Source: Halorhabdus salina (lineage in GTDB: Archaea; Halobacteriota; Halobacteria; Halobacteriales; Haloarculaceae). From it: DNA of 64,000 nucleotides. The stretch covers positions 179,710-243,709 of the forward strand of contig NZ_JACDNP010000005.1 of assembly GCF_013839425.1 (NCBI RefSeq), read 5' to 3'. Positions 35,941 to 43,607 of this stretch are shown here, piece after piece. The notes under the pieces were generated by a model. The model was not told the DNA's origin, made no database searches, and saw nothing but the letters and a program-made list of their open reading frames with translations. The stretch's first letter is position 1. The number at the start of each line of letters is the position of its first letter. A program made the translations under genes and the position numbers.

Positions 35941-36180
35941 ATGGAGAGTGATGCGGACGACAGCGAGCAATCCAATCGGGCACACTGGGTGCTAATCGGG
36001 TCGCTGCTGGTCGCGCTGATCGCCGTCCCGTGGGCGCTGATACTGCTCCCGAGTGTCCGGGGGGTCGTGGGGCTGTTCGGTCTCACGTTCCGGGACGCAT
36101 ATCTCGTCGTGCCACTCATTCCAGCGCTCGGTCTCGGAGCACTCGCGGTCTGGACGGCGATTCGCTCAGGAGACCCGTAG
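35941..36180 (+). CDS. Small two-helix membrane protein
   Basis: The 79-residue protein has a charged N-terminus (MESDADDSEQSNRAHW), a first membrane helix (VLIGSLLVALIAVPWALILL), a short loop with LFGLTFRDAYLV, and a second helix (VPLIPALGLGALAVWTAI). The arrangement resembles small DUF3311-type proteins, but I cannot confirm that. It is divergent from the moaB-like gene and 44 bp before the 7TM kinase on the same strand, so it may be part of that unit. Confidence 0.65.
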   Translation: MESDADDSEQSNRAHWVLIGSLLVALIAVPWALILLPSVRGVVGLFGLTFRDAYLVVPLIPALGLGALAVWTAIRSGDP

Positions 36181-36223
36181 CGTTGCCGACCCTTTTTCAC
36201 TTAGTCGCCGAAAATGACTGCCA

Positions 36224-37903
36224 ATGTGGCGCATCTATCTCGCGCTGGTGTTTTTCGCCGCGGTCTTTGGCACTGCGCTTGCGCTGTACACACTCTTACA
36301 TCGGGAGACGCCCGGTGCTGGTCCGCTGGCGCTGATGTTGCTCGGAGCCGCGATGTGGTCGACTACGGACGGGCTGAGTATGGCCAACCTCGGCGCTTCT
36401 GGGACGCTATTTTGGGCCAAGCTTGGACTCGCCATCACTGCCGTCGTCCCACTGGCCTGGTTCCTGACAGCCGTCGAATACACCGGCTACGATCGATCGA
36501 TCACGTCGCGGCACTTGCTCGGATTGCTCGTCGAACCGATCGCGTTCAGCGGGCTGATCTGGACGACCGGGAGTCACGACCTCGTTTGGTCGAATCCACA
36601 ACTCGCCTCACTTGGGCCGTACACGACGATTACAGCCACACGCGGGCTCGCCTACTGGGGCCACGTTGTCTACTCCTATGCCCTGATCGCACTCGGTGCA
36701 CTCCTCTTGGTCCGTGTCATCCTCCGTGCGAACGACCTCTACCGCGCACAAAGTACCGCGTTACTGCTGGCGATCGTCATCCCGCTCGTCGCAAATACGG
36801 CATTGCTGTTCGGGATCACGCCGGCCGGTATCGACGTGACGAGCGTTGCCTTCGTCGCCTCTGGGGCTGTCGTCACGGTTGCAATCTTCCGCCGACAATT
36901 GTTGAGTGTCGCGGCCGGCACCCGCGAAATCGGCCGTGACGAGCTCGTCGATCAACTCTACGATCCAGTGTTTATCGTCGACAACAACGGTGTCGTCAAC
37001 GATTGCAATCCCGCTGGGACCGATCTCGTCGGAACGAGCTTCGACAATACAGTCGGGGAATCACTCGTTGATCTCCTTCCGGACCTCAACGCGGTGTTCC
37101 CGACCGAGAACACGTCGGATCACCACGCAGTGACGATCGAGCACAACGGCTCCGTACGGACCTACGACTGTCGCACGACGCCACTCGACAGTCCATTTGG
37201 CGAACGGTCCGGCACTATCGTGAGTTTGCGAGACGTGACTGAACAGACCCGGCGAGAACAACAACTGGACGTCCTCAACCGGTTGCTCCGGCACAACATC
37301 CGCAACGAGATGAATGTCATCCGCGGGCAGGCAGAATTACTCGGCGAGGCTGTCGAGACGAACGCCCTGGAATCGCGGGTCGAACGGATCGTCGAAACGG
37401 TCGATACCGTGACCGAACGAAGTGACAAGGTCGGGACGCTCACGCGGGCGTTCGACGACGATCCCACCTCGATCGACCTTGGAGTCATTCTGCGTGACGC
37501 GATCGGGTCGGTCACTACCGAGTATCCCGCAGCGACGATCGATCTCGAGGGCGATCCGAACCAGCGCGTCAAAGGTGCGGCGTCGCTCGGTGTCGCCTTC
37601 GAGGAACTCCTGACAAACGCAGTCGAGCACAACGATAGCGACCAGCCACAGGTGACAGTAACGGTCGCGGCCGACCCCGAGACAACTGCAGACGTAACAG
37701 TTCGGATCAGCGACAACGGCCCGGGTATCGACCGGCAAGAACGAGCGGTCATCGAGCGTGGGCAGGAAACGGCGCTCGAACACGGCAGTGGGATCGGCCT
37801 CTGGCTGGTTGCCTGGATCGTCCGGACCTACGGCGGGACAATGTCCTTTGCCGACGCCGAGGGTGGAACGACTGTCGTGATTCAACTCCCGAGTGACGCG
37901 TAA
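36224..37903 (+). CDS. 7TM-N histidine kinase with PAS domain
   Basis: The 559-residue kinase starts with seven hydrophobic segments (about 1-225), the histidine kinase N-terminal 7TM domain. A PAS domain follows at about 238-345 (LVDQLYDPVFIVDNNGVVND). The H-box is NRLLRHNIRNEMNVIRGQAE near residue 355. The HATPase shows FEELLTNAVEHND, RISDNGPGIDRQ near 497 and GSGIGLWLVAWIV near 521, so all parts are intact. This is a common haloarchaeal architecture with unknown ligands. No response regulator lies beside it. Confidence 0.9.
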   Translation: MWRIYLALVFFAAVFGTALALYTLLHRETPGAGPLALMLLGAAMWSTTDGLSMANLGASGTLFWAKLGLAITAVVPLAWFLTAVEYTGYDRSITSRHLLGLLVEPIAFSGLIWTTGSHDLVWSNPQLASLGPYTTITATRGLAYWGHVVYSYALIALGALLLVRVILRANDLYRAQSTALLLAIVIPLVANTALLFGITPAGIDVTSVAFVASGAVVTVAIFRRQLLSVAAGTREIGRDELVDQLYDPVFIVDNNGVVNDCNPAGTDLVGTSFDNTVGESLVDLLPDLNAVFPTENTSDHHAVTIEHNGSVRTYDCRTTPLDSPFGERSGTIVSLRDVTEQTRREQQLDVLNRLLRHNIRNEMNVIRGQAELLGEAVETNALESRVERIVETVDTVTERSDKVGTLTRAFDDDPTSIDLGVILRDAIGSVTTEYPAATIDLEGDPNQRVKGAASLGVAFEELLTNAVEHNDSDQPQVTVTVAADPETTADVTVRISDNGPGIDRQERAVIERGQETALEHGSGIGLWLVAWIVRTYGGTMSFADAEGGTTVVIQLPSDA

Positions 37904-37935
37904 GGAGCGATCGAGTACGCCAATCTCGTCGGTGA

Positions 37936-38133
37936 TCAGGCGGTCGCTTCGTAGCCGGCGTCTTCGACGGCAGCAACCAGCGCGTCAGGGTCGGCCTCAC
38001 CTTCGACGGTCGCTTCTTCTGCCTCGTGGTCAGCGGTTGCCGTCGTGATGCCATCCAGTGCTTCGAGGGCTTCGACGACGCTCTGCTCGCAGTGTCCACA
38101 ACTCATCCCTGTGACAGTGATCGTGCGTGTCAT
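37936..38133 (-). CDS. Heavy-metal-associated (HMA) copper chaperone-like protein
   Basis: The 65-residue protein is a single ferredoxin-like HMA domain with the metal site TVTGMSCGHCEQSV (MxCxxC, Cys-Gly-His-Cys) and the second half IDGITTATADH-like to AVEDAGYEA. It is likely a CopZ-type cytosolic Cu(I) chaperone. No copper ATPase is nearby. It converges with the 7TM kinase and lies 94 bp before idi on the opposite side. Confidence 0.9.
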   Translation of the reverse strand: MTRTITVTGMSCGHCEQSVVEALEALDGITTATADHEAEEATVEGEADPDALVAAVEDAGYEATA

Positions 38134-38227
38134 GCGAGGAAATAGGGGGGCCGCTTTTTTCCGGATTTCGCCTCAGAATCGAAACTCACAGCAGGACAAG
38201 ACTTCGGATCGGCAATTCGACCCCGCT

Positions 38228-38818
38228 TTACTCGACGTCGCGACGCATCGCAATCTCGAACCAGGGGCACAGGCGAAGCTGTCGATACCATTCCGGGTGC
38301 TCGTATAATCGATCGTAGGGGACCCACATGAGACCGCCCACTTCGTCCGGATCGGGATCGAGCGAGCGATCGGTCAGCGTTGCCTGCAGGACCGAGCAAA
38401 CCTCGTGCTCGACGCCGGCGTTCTCGAAGTACCGCTTGTACTCGAACTTGTCCGTGACCCGGAGGTCGTCGTACTGGTCGGGTGTGACGCCGAGTTCCTC
38501 TTCGAGTCGCTGGCGTGTGGCCGCCTCTTGGGACTGGCCATCGACCGGATGAGACGCGACCGTTCCATCCCAGTGTGTTGCCCAGAGGCGCTTCCCCGGC
38601 GATCGCTGTGCGAGCAGGATGTTGCCCTCGGTATCGAACAGCAACGCGGTGAACGCCCGGTGGCGAATCCCCTCGCCCGTATGGGCGTCAAGCCGGTTGA
38701 CAAGCTCCTGTTCGGTGTCCTCGGCGTCGACGGCGATGACGTCCTGCAGTTCGTTTTCGTGCCGCACGTCTGCCTCAGTGGCGTCGGAATCGCTTCCCGA
38801 CTCCTCGCTCGTACTCAT
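38228..38818 (-). CDS. idi: Isopentenyl-diphosphate delta-isomerase, type I
   Basis: The protein is about 196 residues from the ATG at 38818. It is a Nudix-fold enzyme interconverting IPP and DMAPP for archaeal isoprenoid lipids. Markers are GIRHRAFTALLFDTEGNILLA, SPGKRLWATHWDGTVASHPV (catalytic region; the usual Cys is in a variable position) and the Nudix box AATRQRLEEELGV. The active-site Glu lies in EHEVCSVLQ. Haloarchaea often have both type I and type II enzymes; the type II gene is not here. The first 9 residues before 38818 are ignored. Confidence 0.9.
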   Translation of the reverse strand: MSTSEESGSDSDATEADVRHENELQDVIAVDAEDTEQELVNRLDAHTGEGIRHRAFTALLFDTEGNILLAQRSPGKRLWATHWDGTVASHPVDGQSQEAATRQRLEEELGVTPDQYDDLRVTDKFEYKRYFENAGVEHEVCSVLQATLTDRSLDPDPDEVGGLMWVPYDRLYEHPEWYRQLRLCPWFEIAMRRDVE

Positions 38819-38898
38819 ACACGAGTTCTCGGAGAGCGGGTTCAAACAGTCTTCGACTCACGGAAGATACCGCCTCGAAACCAGCACCCACCACGCCC

Positions 38899-39120
38899 GC
38901 TCTTCGAGGATCAGCCTTCTTCGCTGGATCCTCGATATCACCGACACACCATCTTCACCCGACCCGTTCTTCGAGGATCAGCCATCCTCGGCGGATCCTC
39001 GACATCACCAACACCACACGCCACTACCCCACTCGCTCTTCGAGGATCAGCCATCCTCGGCGGATCCTCGATATCACCGACGCACCATCTTCACCCGACC
39101 CGCTCTTCGAGGATCAGCCT
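38899..39120. repeat. Tandem hairpin repeats between lrp and idi
   Basis: CGCTCTTCGAGGATCAGCC or a near-copy starts at 38899, 38965, 39034 and 39101, that is every 66-69 bp. Each of the first three copies contains CGAGGATC...GATCCTCG, an 8-bp hairpin, and spacers with ATCACCGAC and CACCATCTTCACCCGACC. The fourth copy is the end of the lrp coding region. The units look like duplications of the lrp 3' end; they may act as terminators or be a small REP-like family. Confidence 0.75.
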
Positions 39121-39504
39121 CGTCTTCGTCCCGACAACCTCGTCGCGTTCGCGTGCCCGCGTGATCAACTCGTTGACTTCGCTGGTATCGGCACAGTCGA
39201 CGATCAACACGACGTCCTCCTCGCCACTGACCTCCCAGACGAAGTCGACCTCGGCCCACTCGGCGAACGCGTCGGCGAGAGCGTGATGGTCGACATCTAC
39301 GTCGACACCGATATCGATCATCGCCTTGACGTTTCCCGTCTGGGTGGCAACGGTAAAGCGTTCGATGATGCCATCCTCGACGAGTTGCTCGACGCGGTTG
39401 CGGACAGTCCCTTCCGACGTCCCGACGTGATCAGCGATCTCCGTGTACGGTGTGCGGGCGTCCCGCCGAAGGATACTCAGTATCTCGCGGTCCAGATCGT
39501 CCAT
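39091..39504 (-). CDS. Lrp/AsnC-family transcriptional regulator
   Basis: The 137-residue protein has an N-terminal helix-turn-helix (LDREILSILRRDARTPYTEI, then GTSEGTVRNRVEQLVEDGII) and a C-terminal RAM/AsnC ligand domain (GVDVDVDHHALADAFAE, VSGEEDVVLIVDCADTSEV). It is divergent from carA with a 102-bp spacer containing a 6-bp-arm palindrome, so it is a good candidate to control carbamoyl phosphate synthesis and itself; that is inference. Its 3' end forms the last unit of the repeat array. Confidence 0.9.
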   Translation of the reverse strand: MDDLDREILSILRRDARTPYTEIADHVGTSEGTVRNRVEQLVEDGIIERFTVATQTGNVKAMIDIGVDVDVDHHALADAFAEWAEVDFVWEVSGEEDVVLIVDCADTSEVNELITRARERDEVVGTKTRLILEERVG

Positions 39505-39540
39505 CGAGATATGTGGCTACCGCGGGTCCCCACTTGAGGA

Positions 39541-39555
39541 TTACGAATTTCGTAA
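39541..39555. promoter_or_regulatory. Operator-like palindrome between lrp and carA
   Basis: TTACGA-ATT-TCGTAA is a perfect inverted repeat with a 3-bp centre. It lies 36 bp upstream of the lrp start and 51 bp upstream of the carA start. Its size and symmetry fit an Lrp-type site, and its place fits control of both genes. Confidence 0.55.
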
Positions 39556-39606
39556 CTCTGCTTCGAAAGCAACGCTTATCACCGGGCCTTCCATACGGAT
39601 CTCGTA

Positions 39607-40650
39607 ATGACAGACGCCTATGTGGCCCTAGAAGGTGAGCGCGTCGTCGAGGCGCGCGCTCGCTCGCCAGGCACGACCCGCGGGGAACTGGTCTTCACGA
39701 CAGCATACACCGGCTACGAGGAGAGTCTCACCGACCCCTCCTACGAGGAGCAGATCCTGACCTTCTCGTATCCGTTGATCGGTAACTACGGCGTCCGCGA
39801 GGAGCGATTCGAATCCGATCGCGTCCACCCTCGCGGGGTCGTCGCTCGCGAGATGACCGACGACGTCGCCGAGTGGCTCCAGGAAGAGGGGCGGCCGGCC
39901 GTCGACCACATCGACACGCGTGAGTTGGTCACGGAAATTCGCAACGAAGGGGCAATGAAGTGTGGGATCGCCGCGGGTGAAGACGTGACCGAAGCGGACG
40001 CGCTGGCCGAACTCCGCCAGTGTGAGCATATGAGCGACCACACGGATATTGGGAGTCAGGTCAGCGTGACCGAGCCGGTCGTCTATAACGAAGATGGTGA
40101 TGGCCCCGACGTCGCATTGATCGATTGCGGCGCGAAGGGGTCGATCCAGCAGTCACTGGTCGAGCGTGACGCCGTCGTCCACGTGCTCCCGTACGACACG
40201 ACGCCGGCCGAGATCTCGGAACTCGATCCGGATCTCCTGTTCGTCTCCAATGGCCCGGGCGACCCCGAGAACTTCGAGGCCGCTGGCGACCTCGTCGACG
40301 AATACGCCGGCGAGGTGCCGCTGGCGGGCATTTGTCTCGGTCAGCAGGTCGTCGCCAACGCGCTGGGTGGATCGACCGAGAAAATGGAGTTCGGACACCG
40401 CGGCGTCAACCAGCCCGTTCGCGACCTCCGGACGGACCGGGTCGTGATGACGACCCAGAACCACGGCTACACCGTCGCCAACCCGGGAGAGAACCTCGAA
40501 GTTACGCAGATCAACGTCAACGACGACACGCCCGAGGGGCTGGAAAACGACGAGCTGGAGATCATCACGCGTCAGTACCACCCCGAGGCCAATCCTGGCC
40601 CCCACGACTCGCTGTCCTTTTTCGACGACGTCCTCGAACTGGCCGACTAG
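39607..40650 (+). CDS. carA: Carbamoyl phosphate synthase small (glutaminase) subunit
   Basis: The 347-residue class I amidotransferase supplies ammonia to CarB for carbamoyl phosphate, used for arginine and pyrimidines. It has the N-terminal CPSase_sm domain (AYVALEGERVVEARARSPG, FTTAYTGYEESLTDPSY) and the glutaminase triad: Cys in PLAGICLGQQVVANALGG, with late His and Glu in RQYHPEANPGPHDSL. The length is normal. CarB is not in the window; an unrelated gene converges 3 bp after carA. Confidence 0.95.
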   Translation: MTDAYVALEGERVVEARARSPGTTRGELVFTTAYTGYEESLTDPSYEEQILTFSYPLIGNYGVREERFESDRVHPRGVVAREMTDDVAEWLQEEGRPAVDHIDTRELVTEIRNEGAMKCGIAAGEDVTEADALAELRQCEHMSDHTDIGSQVSVTEPVVYNEDGDGPDVALIDCGAKGSIQQSLVERDAVVHVLPYDTTPAEISELDPDLLFVSNGPGDPENFEAAGDLVDEYAGEVPLAGICLGQQVVANALGGSTEKMEFGHRGVNQPVRDLRTDRVVMTTQNHGYTVANPGENLEVTQINVNDDTPEGLENDELEIITRQYHPEANPGPHDSLSFFDDVLELAD

Positions 40651-40653
40651 TAC

Positions 40654-41280
40654 TTAGGACGAATTGTCGACCGTTTTGCCACGGTACGTAATCGTCCGGT
40701 CCTGCTCCTGGGCGTCATCTTCGGTTTCGGACTCCATTCGCACTGGGCGACCACGATACATAATTCGATTCGCGTCTTCGCTCTCGATCTCCTCGGGTTC
40801 GTCCGGTTCACGCTCCGCGATGAACGCCGCTGCCTCTGACAGCGTCGATTCAGCGGTCTTCCGGTGGACCCAACAGTGGTAGGCCTGCCTTGGCGTGCGA
40901 AGTTCGAGTCGGTGGCCACGAAATCCAGTACTGTAGTCGACACCGGCGACTGATTCGTGTGGAATCTCGATCGTTTCGTCACCCGATTGCTGGCCAATCA
41001 GACAGAGTGTTCGCCGGCCAGTCACGACAACGATCGTCCGGAAGTCACCGTCGGGCGATACCGTATTGCGCTTTGATCCGCGCCCGATGCCGCGTTTCGC
41101 ATTTGTCAACAGGAATGCTGGCGCTTCGCTCCCTTCGAGGTGCGTTATCGGCGGTTCGTTGACTGGGGGCAAATCGGTAAATCGCCCTTCACGGCCGGCG
41201 AGCGTGGCCATCGAAACCGAATCGTGAGGAGCCATTTCGGCCAGGGTCAGCGCTCGATCCAGAATCTGCTGGTCAGTCAT
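40654..41280 (-). CDS. Haloarchaeal protein with PH-like domain, function unknown
   Basis: The protein is about 208 residues from the ATG at 41280. The middle (about 55-135) reads like a bacterial PH-type domain: APAFLLTNAKRGIGRG, RTIVVVTGRRTLCLIGQ, VAGVDYSTGFRGHRLELRTP. A charged C-terminal tail follows (EPDEPEEIESEDANRIMYRG). The annotation as PH-like is from the beta-strand pattern, not from a firm family match. No membrane segment is seen. It is convergent with carA. Confidence 0.6.
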   Translation of the reverse strand: MTDQQILDRALTLAEMAPHDSVSMATLAGREGRFTDLPPVNEPPITHLEGSEAPAFLLTNAKRGIGRGSKRNTVSPDGDFRTIVVVTGRRTLCLIGQQSGDETIEIPHESVAGVDYSTGFRGHRLELRTPRQAYHCWVHRKTAESTLSEAAAFIAEREPDEPEEIESEDANRIMYRGRPVRMESETEDDAQEQDRTITYRGKTVDNSS

Positions 41281-41481
41281 GGCAATCCACACGCGACAAA
41301 CCGATCACTCGGCACACGATCCATATTCGATTGCTCACGTCACCTGGTCATGATAGTTGTGAACGTGGTAGTATTCGCGATTCACCAAAACAATTGTTTG
41401 GGTATACTCTCTCATCTTTCAGAGTAATCAGTCGAATAGCCCGACAATCACCGGGACTCGTCCCAAACGATCGGGCGTCCG

Positions 41482-42333
41482 TCAGCGCTCGCCCTGGGCC
41501 GTCTGCATCGCCGCGCTGTTGTACGCACTGCCGGCCCTCCCGTCCCGGTCGAGGACGATAACCCCGGCCGTCCCCTCGACACGGTCGTCGAACCGCTCGA
41601 TCGCCCGTGACGCCGCTCGCTCGGGGGAATCGCCGTCTTCGAGGTGCTCGACGGCCCGGCGGGCCACTGCTTCTTTCGCGATGTCTTCGCCGGCACCGGT
41701 TGCGCTTGCGCCGCCAGCGTCGGTGGCATAAAAGCCGGCACCGATCTGGGGGACGTCGCCGACGCGTCCGGCAAGCGCTGCCCACCGTCCCCCGGTCGAC
41801 GTCCCGGTGACGATTCGGTCGCCGTCAGTCGCGACTGCACCGACCGTGTCGCTGCCGCCAAACTGGTCGGCCAGCCAGTCGAGTTGCTCGGCCACGGATT
41901 CGCCAGGGGGCGTGGTTTCGTCCCATCGCTCTTGCGTCCGATCTGCCCAGCAATCGACGCCAGTTTCGACGCCGTTCGCCGCAGCGAAGTCTGTCGCCGG
42001 CTCGCCCGCGAGCATGACGTGGGGTGTCTCTTCGAGGACTGCCCGCGCGACGTCGATCGCGTTGGCGACGCCGTCGAGGCCGGCGACGGCCCCACACTCC
42101 CGGTCATCGGTCATCAGCCCGGCATCGGTCCGGATCTGTCCGTCGGTCTGGACCGCGCTGCCGACCCCGGCGTTGAACCAGGGGTCGGCTTCGAGGAAAC
42201 TGATCGTCGCACAGACCGCGTCGAGCGGCGTCTCTCGATCCAGCCCTGCCTCGACGGCGGCCTCGATCCGTTCGCGTCGTTCGGGCGGCTCCTCGGGTGG
42301 TGACCCGGCGCCGCCGTGAGCGATGATTCGCAC
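41482..42333 (-). CDS. Isoaspartyl peptidase/L-asparaginase (Ntn hydrolase, type 2)
   Basis: The 283-residue enzyme is an autocatalytically processed Ntn hydrolase. RIIAHGGAGSPP starts the alpha subunit, WFNAGVGSAVQTDGQI is conserved, and the cleavage site is before the Thr in DTVGAVATDGDRIVTGTSTGG. The beta subunit then includes RVGDVPQIGAGFYATD. It hydrolyses isoaspartyl dipeptides and/or asparagine. It sits 9 bp downstream of the UPF0179 gene on the same strand, forming a probable unit with the following small genes. Confidence 0.92.
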   Translation of the reverse strand: MRIIAHGGAGSPPEEPPERRERIEAAVEAGLDRETPLDAVCATISFLEADPWFNAGVGSAVQTDGQIRTDAGLMTDDRECGAVAGLDGVANAIDVARAVLEETPHVMLAGEPATDFAAANGVETGVDCWADRTQERWDETTPPGESVAEQLDWLADQFGGSDTVGAVATDGDRIVTGTSTGGRWAALAGRVGDVPQIGAGFYATDAGGASATGAGEDIAKEAVARRAVEHLEDGDSPERAASRAIERFDDRVEGTAGVIVLDRDGRAGSAYNSAAMQTAQGER

Positions 42334-42342
42334 GGTTCAGCC

Positions 42343-42792
42343 TCACTCCTCGGGCGGGGCGAGTTCGACCTGGGTGAGGTCCCGTTCGAGCATACAGTAG
42401 TCGTGGGGCGGTTCGCCGACGACGCTGTCGATACGGTAGGTCGTCTCGAAGTCTGCTCCCGCGGGTTCACAGAGGGCATGGCTCGGGCACTCCTCGTGGG
42501 GACAGGAGCCTTCGAGTTCGACCTTGCTGCCGGCGTAGGCGCTCTGGGCGGCGACGTTGGCCCGGATCGGGGCTGGTTCGACCTCGACGGCCGTGACGCC
42601 GACATCGTGGACCGCACATTCGAGGGTGTTGGCGTTGTCCCGGACCTCGGTCACGCGATAGCGTCGTCCTACCTCCAGGTTCAGACACTGCTCACGATAG
42701 GGGCAGCCCTCGCAGGCGGCCGATTCCCCTTGATAAACAAACTCGCTGCCGGAGTCGGCCAGCCGCGTTCCGAGAAGGGTGATTTGCGTCAT
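42343..42792 (-). CDS. UPF0179 family protein
   Basis: The 149-residue protein has two Cys clusters, ACEGCPYREQCLNLEVG and GSCPHEECPSHALCEP, which could bind metal or an Fe-S cluster, plus a conserved end with PHDYCMLERDLTQVEL. This is the archaeal UPF0179 family, of unknown function. It lies between the DUF5820-like gene and the asparaginase on the same strand. Confidence 0.88.
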   Translation of the reverse strand: MTQITLLGTRLADSGSEFVYQGESAACEGCPYREQCLNLEVGRRYRVTEVRDNANTLECAVHDVGVTAVEVEPAPIRANVAAQSAYAGSKVELEGSCPHEECPSHALCEPAGADFETTYRIDSVVGEPPHDYCMLERDLTQVELAPPEE

Positions 42793-42818
42793 TGGCCCGG
42801 CATAGGCGGTCGCGCCGA

Positions 42819-43319
42819 TTAAGTCTCCCGACCGGTCAGCGTATCGAGTCGATCGAGGTACGCCGTCCGGGGCTGCTGGTACAGTGCTCGATAGTCAATC
42901 TCGCCGGCTGTAAACGCCCGAGCCAGCTCGAGTGCCCCGTCCAGGGCCGCCTCTCGATCGTCGTACTCACGCGTCTCGCCCTCGATTTCGGGTTCCAGAA
43001 AGAGTGTCACCCGCCAGGGATCGTCGGGATCGGGCTTACGCCGGCCGGGACGTCGACCTCGTCGGCCGCGGGTCACATACAGCGTCGGGAGACAGGGCGC
43101 GGGGAACGTATCCGAATCGAACACGTCGGGTCGATAGACCACGACCAGTTTCGTCGGCTCCTCGCTCCAGACGGTCCACCCATCGGGCACCGAATCGATT
43201 GGCACGGTTAGACCTGGAACCGCGGTCCAAAGAGTTTCTCGGTCGGTGTTGGTACCGGCTTCGAAGTCCAACTGGACAGACGTGGCACCGTTCATATAAA
43301 AAGCATTCAGATTCGCCAC
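42819..43319 (-). CDS. DUF5820-like haloarchaeal protein
   Basis: The conserved part begins VPDGWTVWSEEPTKLVVVYRP and continues with FPAPCLPTLYVTRGRRGRRPG and RAALDGALELARAFTAGE-like residues. I recognise it as the DUF5820 family, unknown function. The start is uncertain: the frame opens at 43319, but a TATA-like TTTTTATATG lies on the minus strand at about 43292-43301, suggesting transcription begins inside that range and translation may start at a later GTG such as 43205. It heads a run of three same-strand genes. Confidence 0.75.
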   Translation of the reverse strand: MANLNAFYMNGATSVQLDFEAGTNTDRETLWTAVPGLTVPIDSVPDGWTVWSEEPTKLVVVYRPDVFDSDTFPAPCLPTLYVTRGRRGRRPGRRKPDPDDPWRVTLFLEPEIEGETREYDDREAALDGALELARAFTAGEIDYRALYQQPRTAYLDRLDTLTGRET

Positions 43320-43407
43320 CGCTTTGTCACAACCAGTGTCAGAAACAGCCGATAGACTGGCGTTACCGACCTAATTTTCATCATGGTAATGTCCGACAGA
43401 CAAACAC

Positions 43408-43414
43408 TTAAATA
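43408..43414 (+). promoter_or_regulatory. TATA-like box for the prkA operon
   Basis: TTAAATA in the context CACTTAAATAG would place transcription start near 43438, about 170 nt before the prkA ATG. That is long for a haloarchaeon, where leaderless mRNAs prevail, and suggests post-transcriptional control. Confidence 0.45.
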
Positions 43415-43501
43415 GTAGCAGTACTCACCCGTTATTACTACCGGTGGTTTCCTTCCATCGACACTCCGCTGGAAAGCGCCCGTCGCGGCCCACGGAGTGG
43501 T

Positions 43502-43603
43502 ATGTGTTCACACAGCGTACTCGACGGAACGACGGGTCGATCGCTGCCGGTAGCTTGCAGAGTGGTCCCGTCCGATCGAGCGCGTGTGAGGAACCGATTG
43601 TGA
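43502..43603 (+). CDS. Possible 33-residue upstream ORF in the prkA leader
   Basis: ATG 43502 to TGA 43603 encodes an Arg/Val/Ser-rich peptide (MCSHSVLDGTTG at its start). It ends 4 bp before the prkA ATG, a spacing compatible with translational coupling. It has no recognised domain and may be chance. Confidence 0.2.
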   Translation: MCSHSVLDGTTGRSLPVACRVVPSDRARVRNRL

Positions 43604-43607
43604 TAGC

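Noticed and set aside
38899..39120. CRISPR array
   Set aside because: Only three full copies exist, spacers are similar to each other rather than unique, and no cas gene is in the window.
38405..39286. 293-codon plus-strand frame running through the hairpin repeats
   Set aside because: It is antisense to idi and lrp, and its repeated Arg-Gly-Ser-Ala-Ile motif is just the translation of the DNA repeats.
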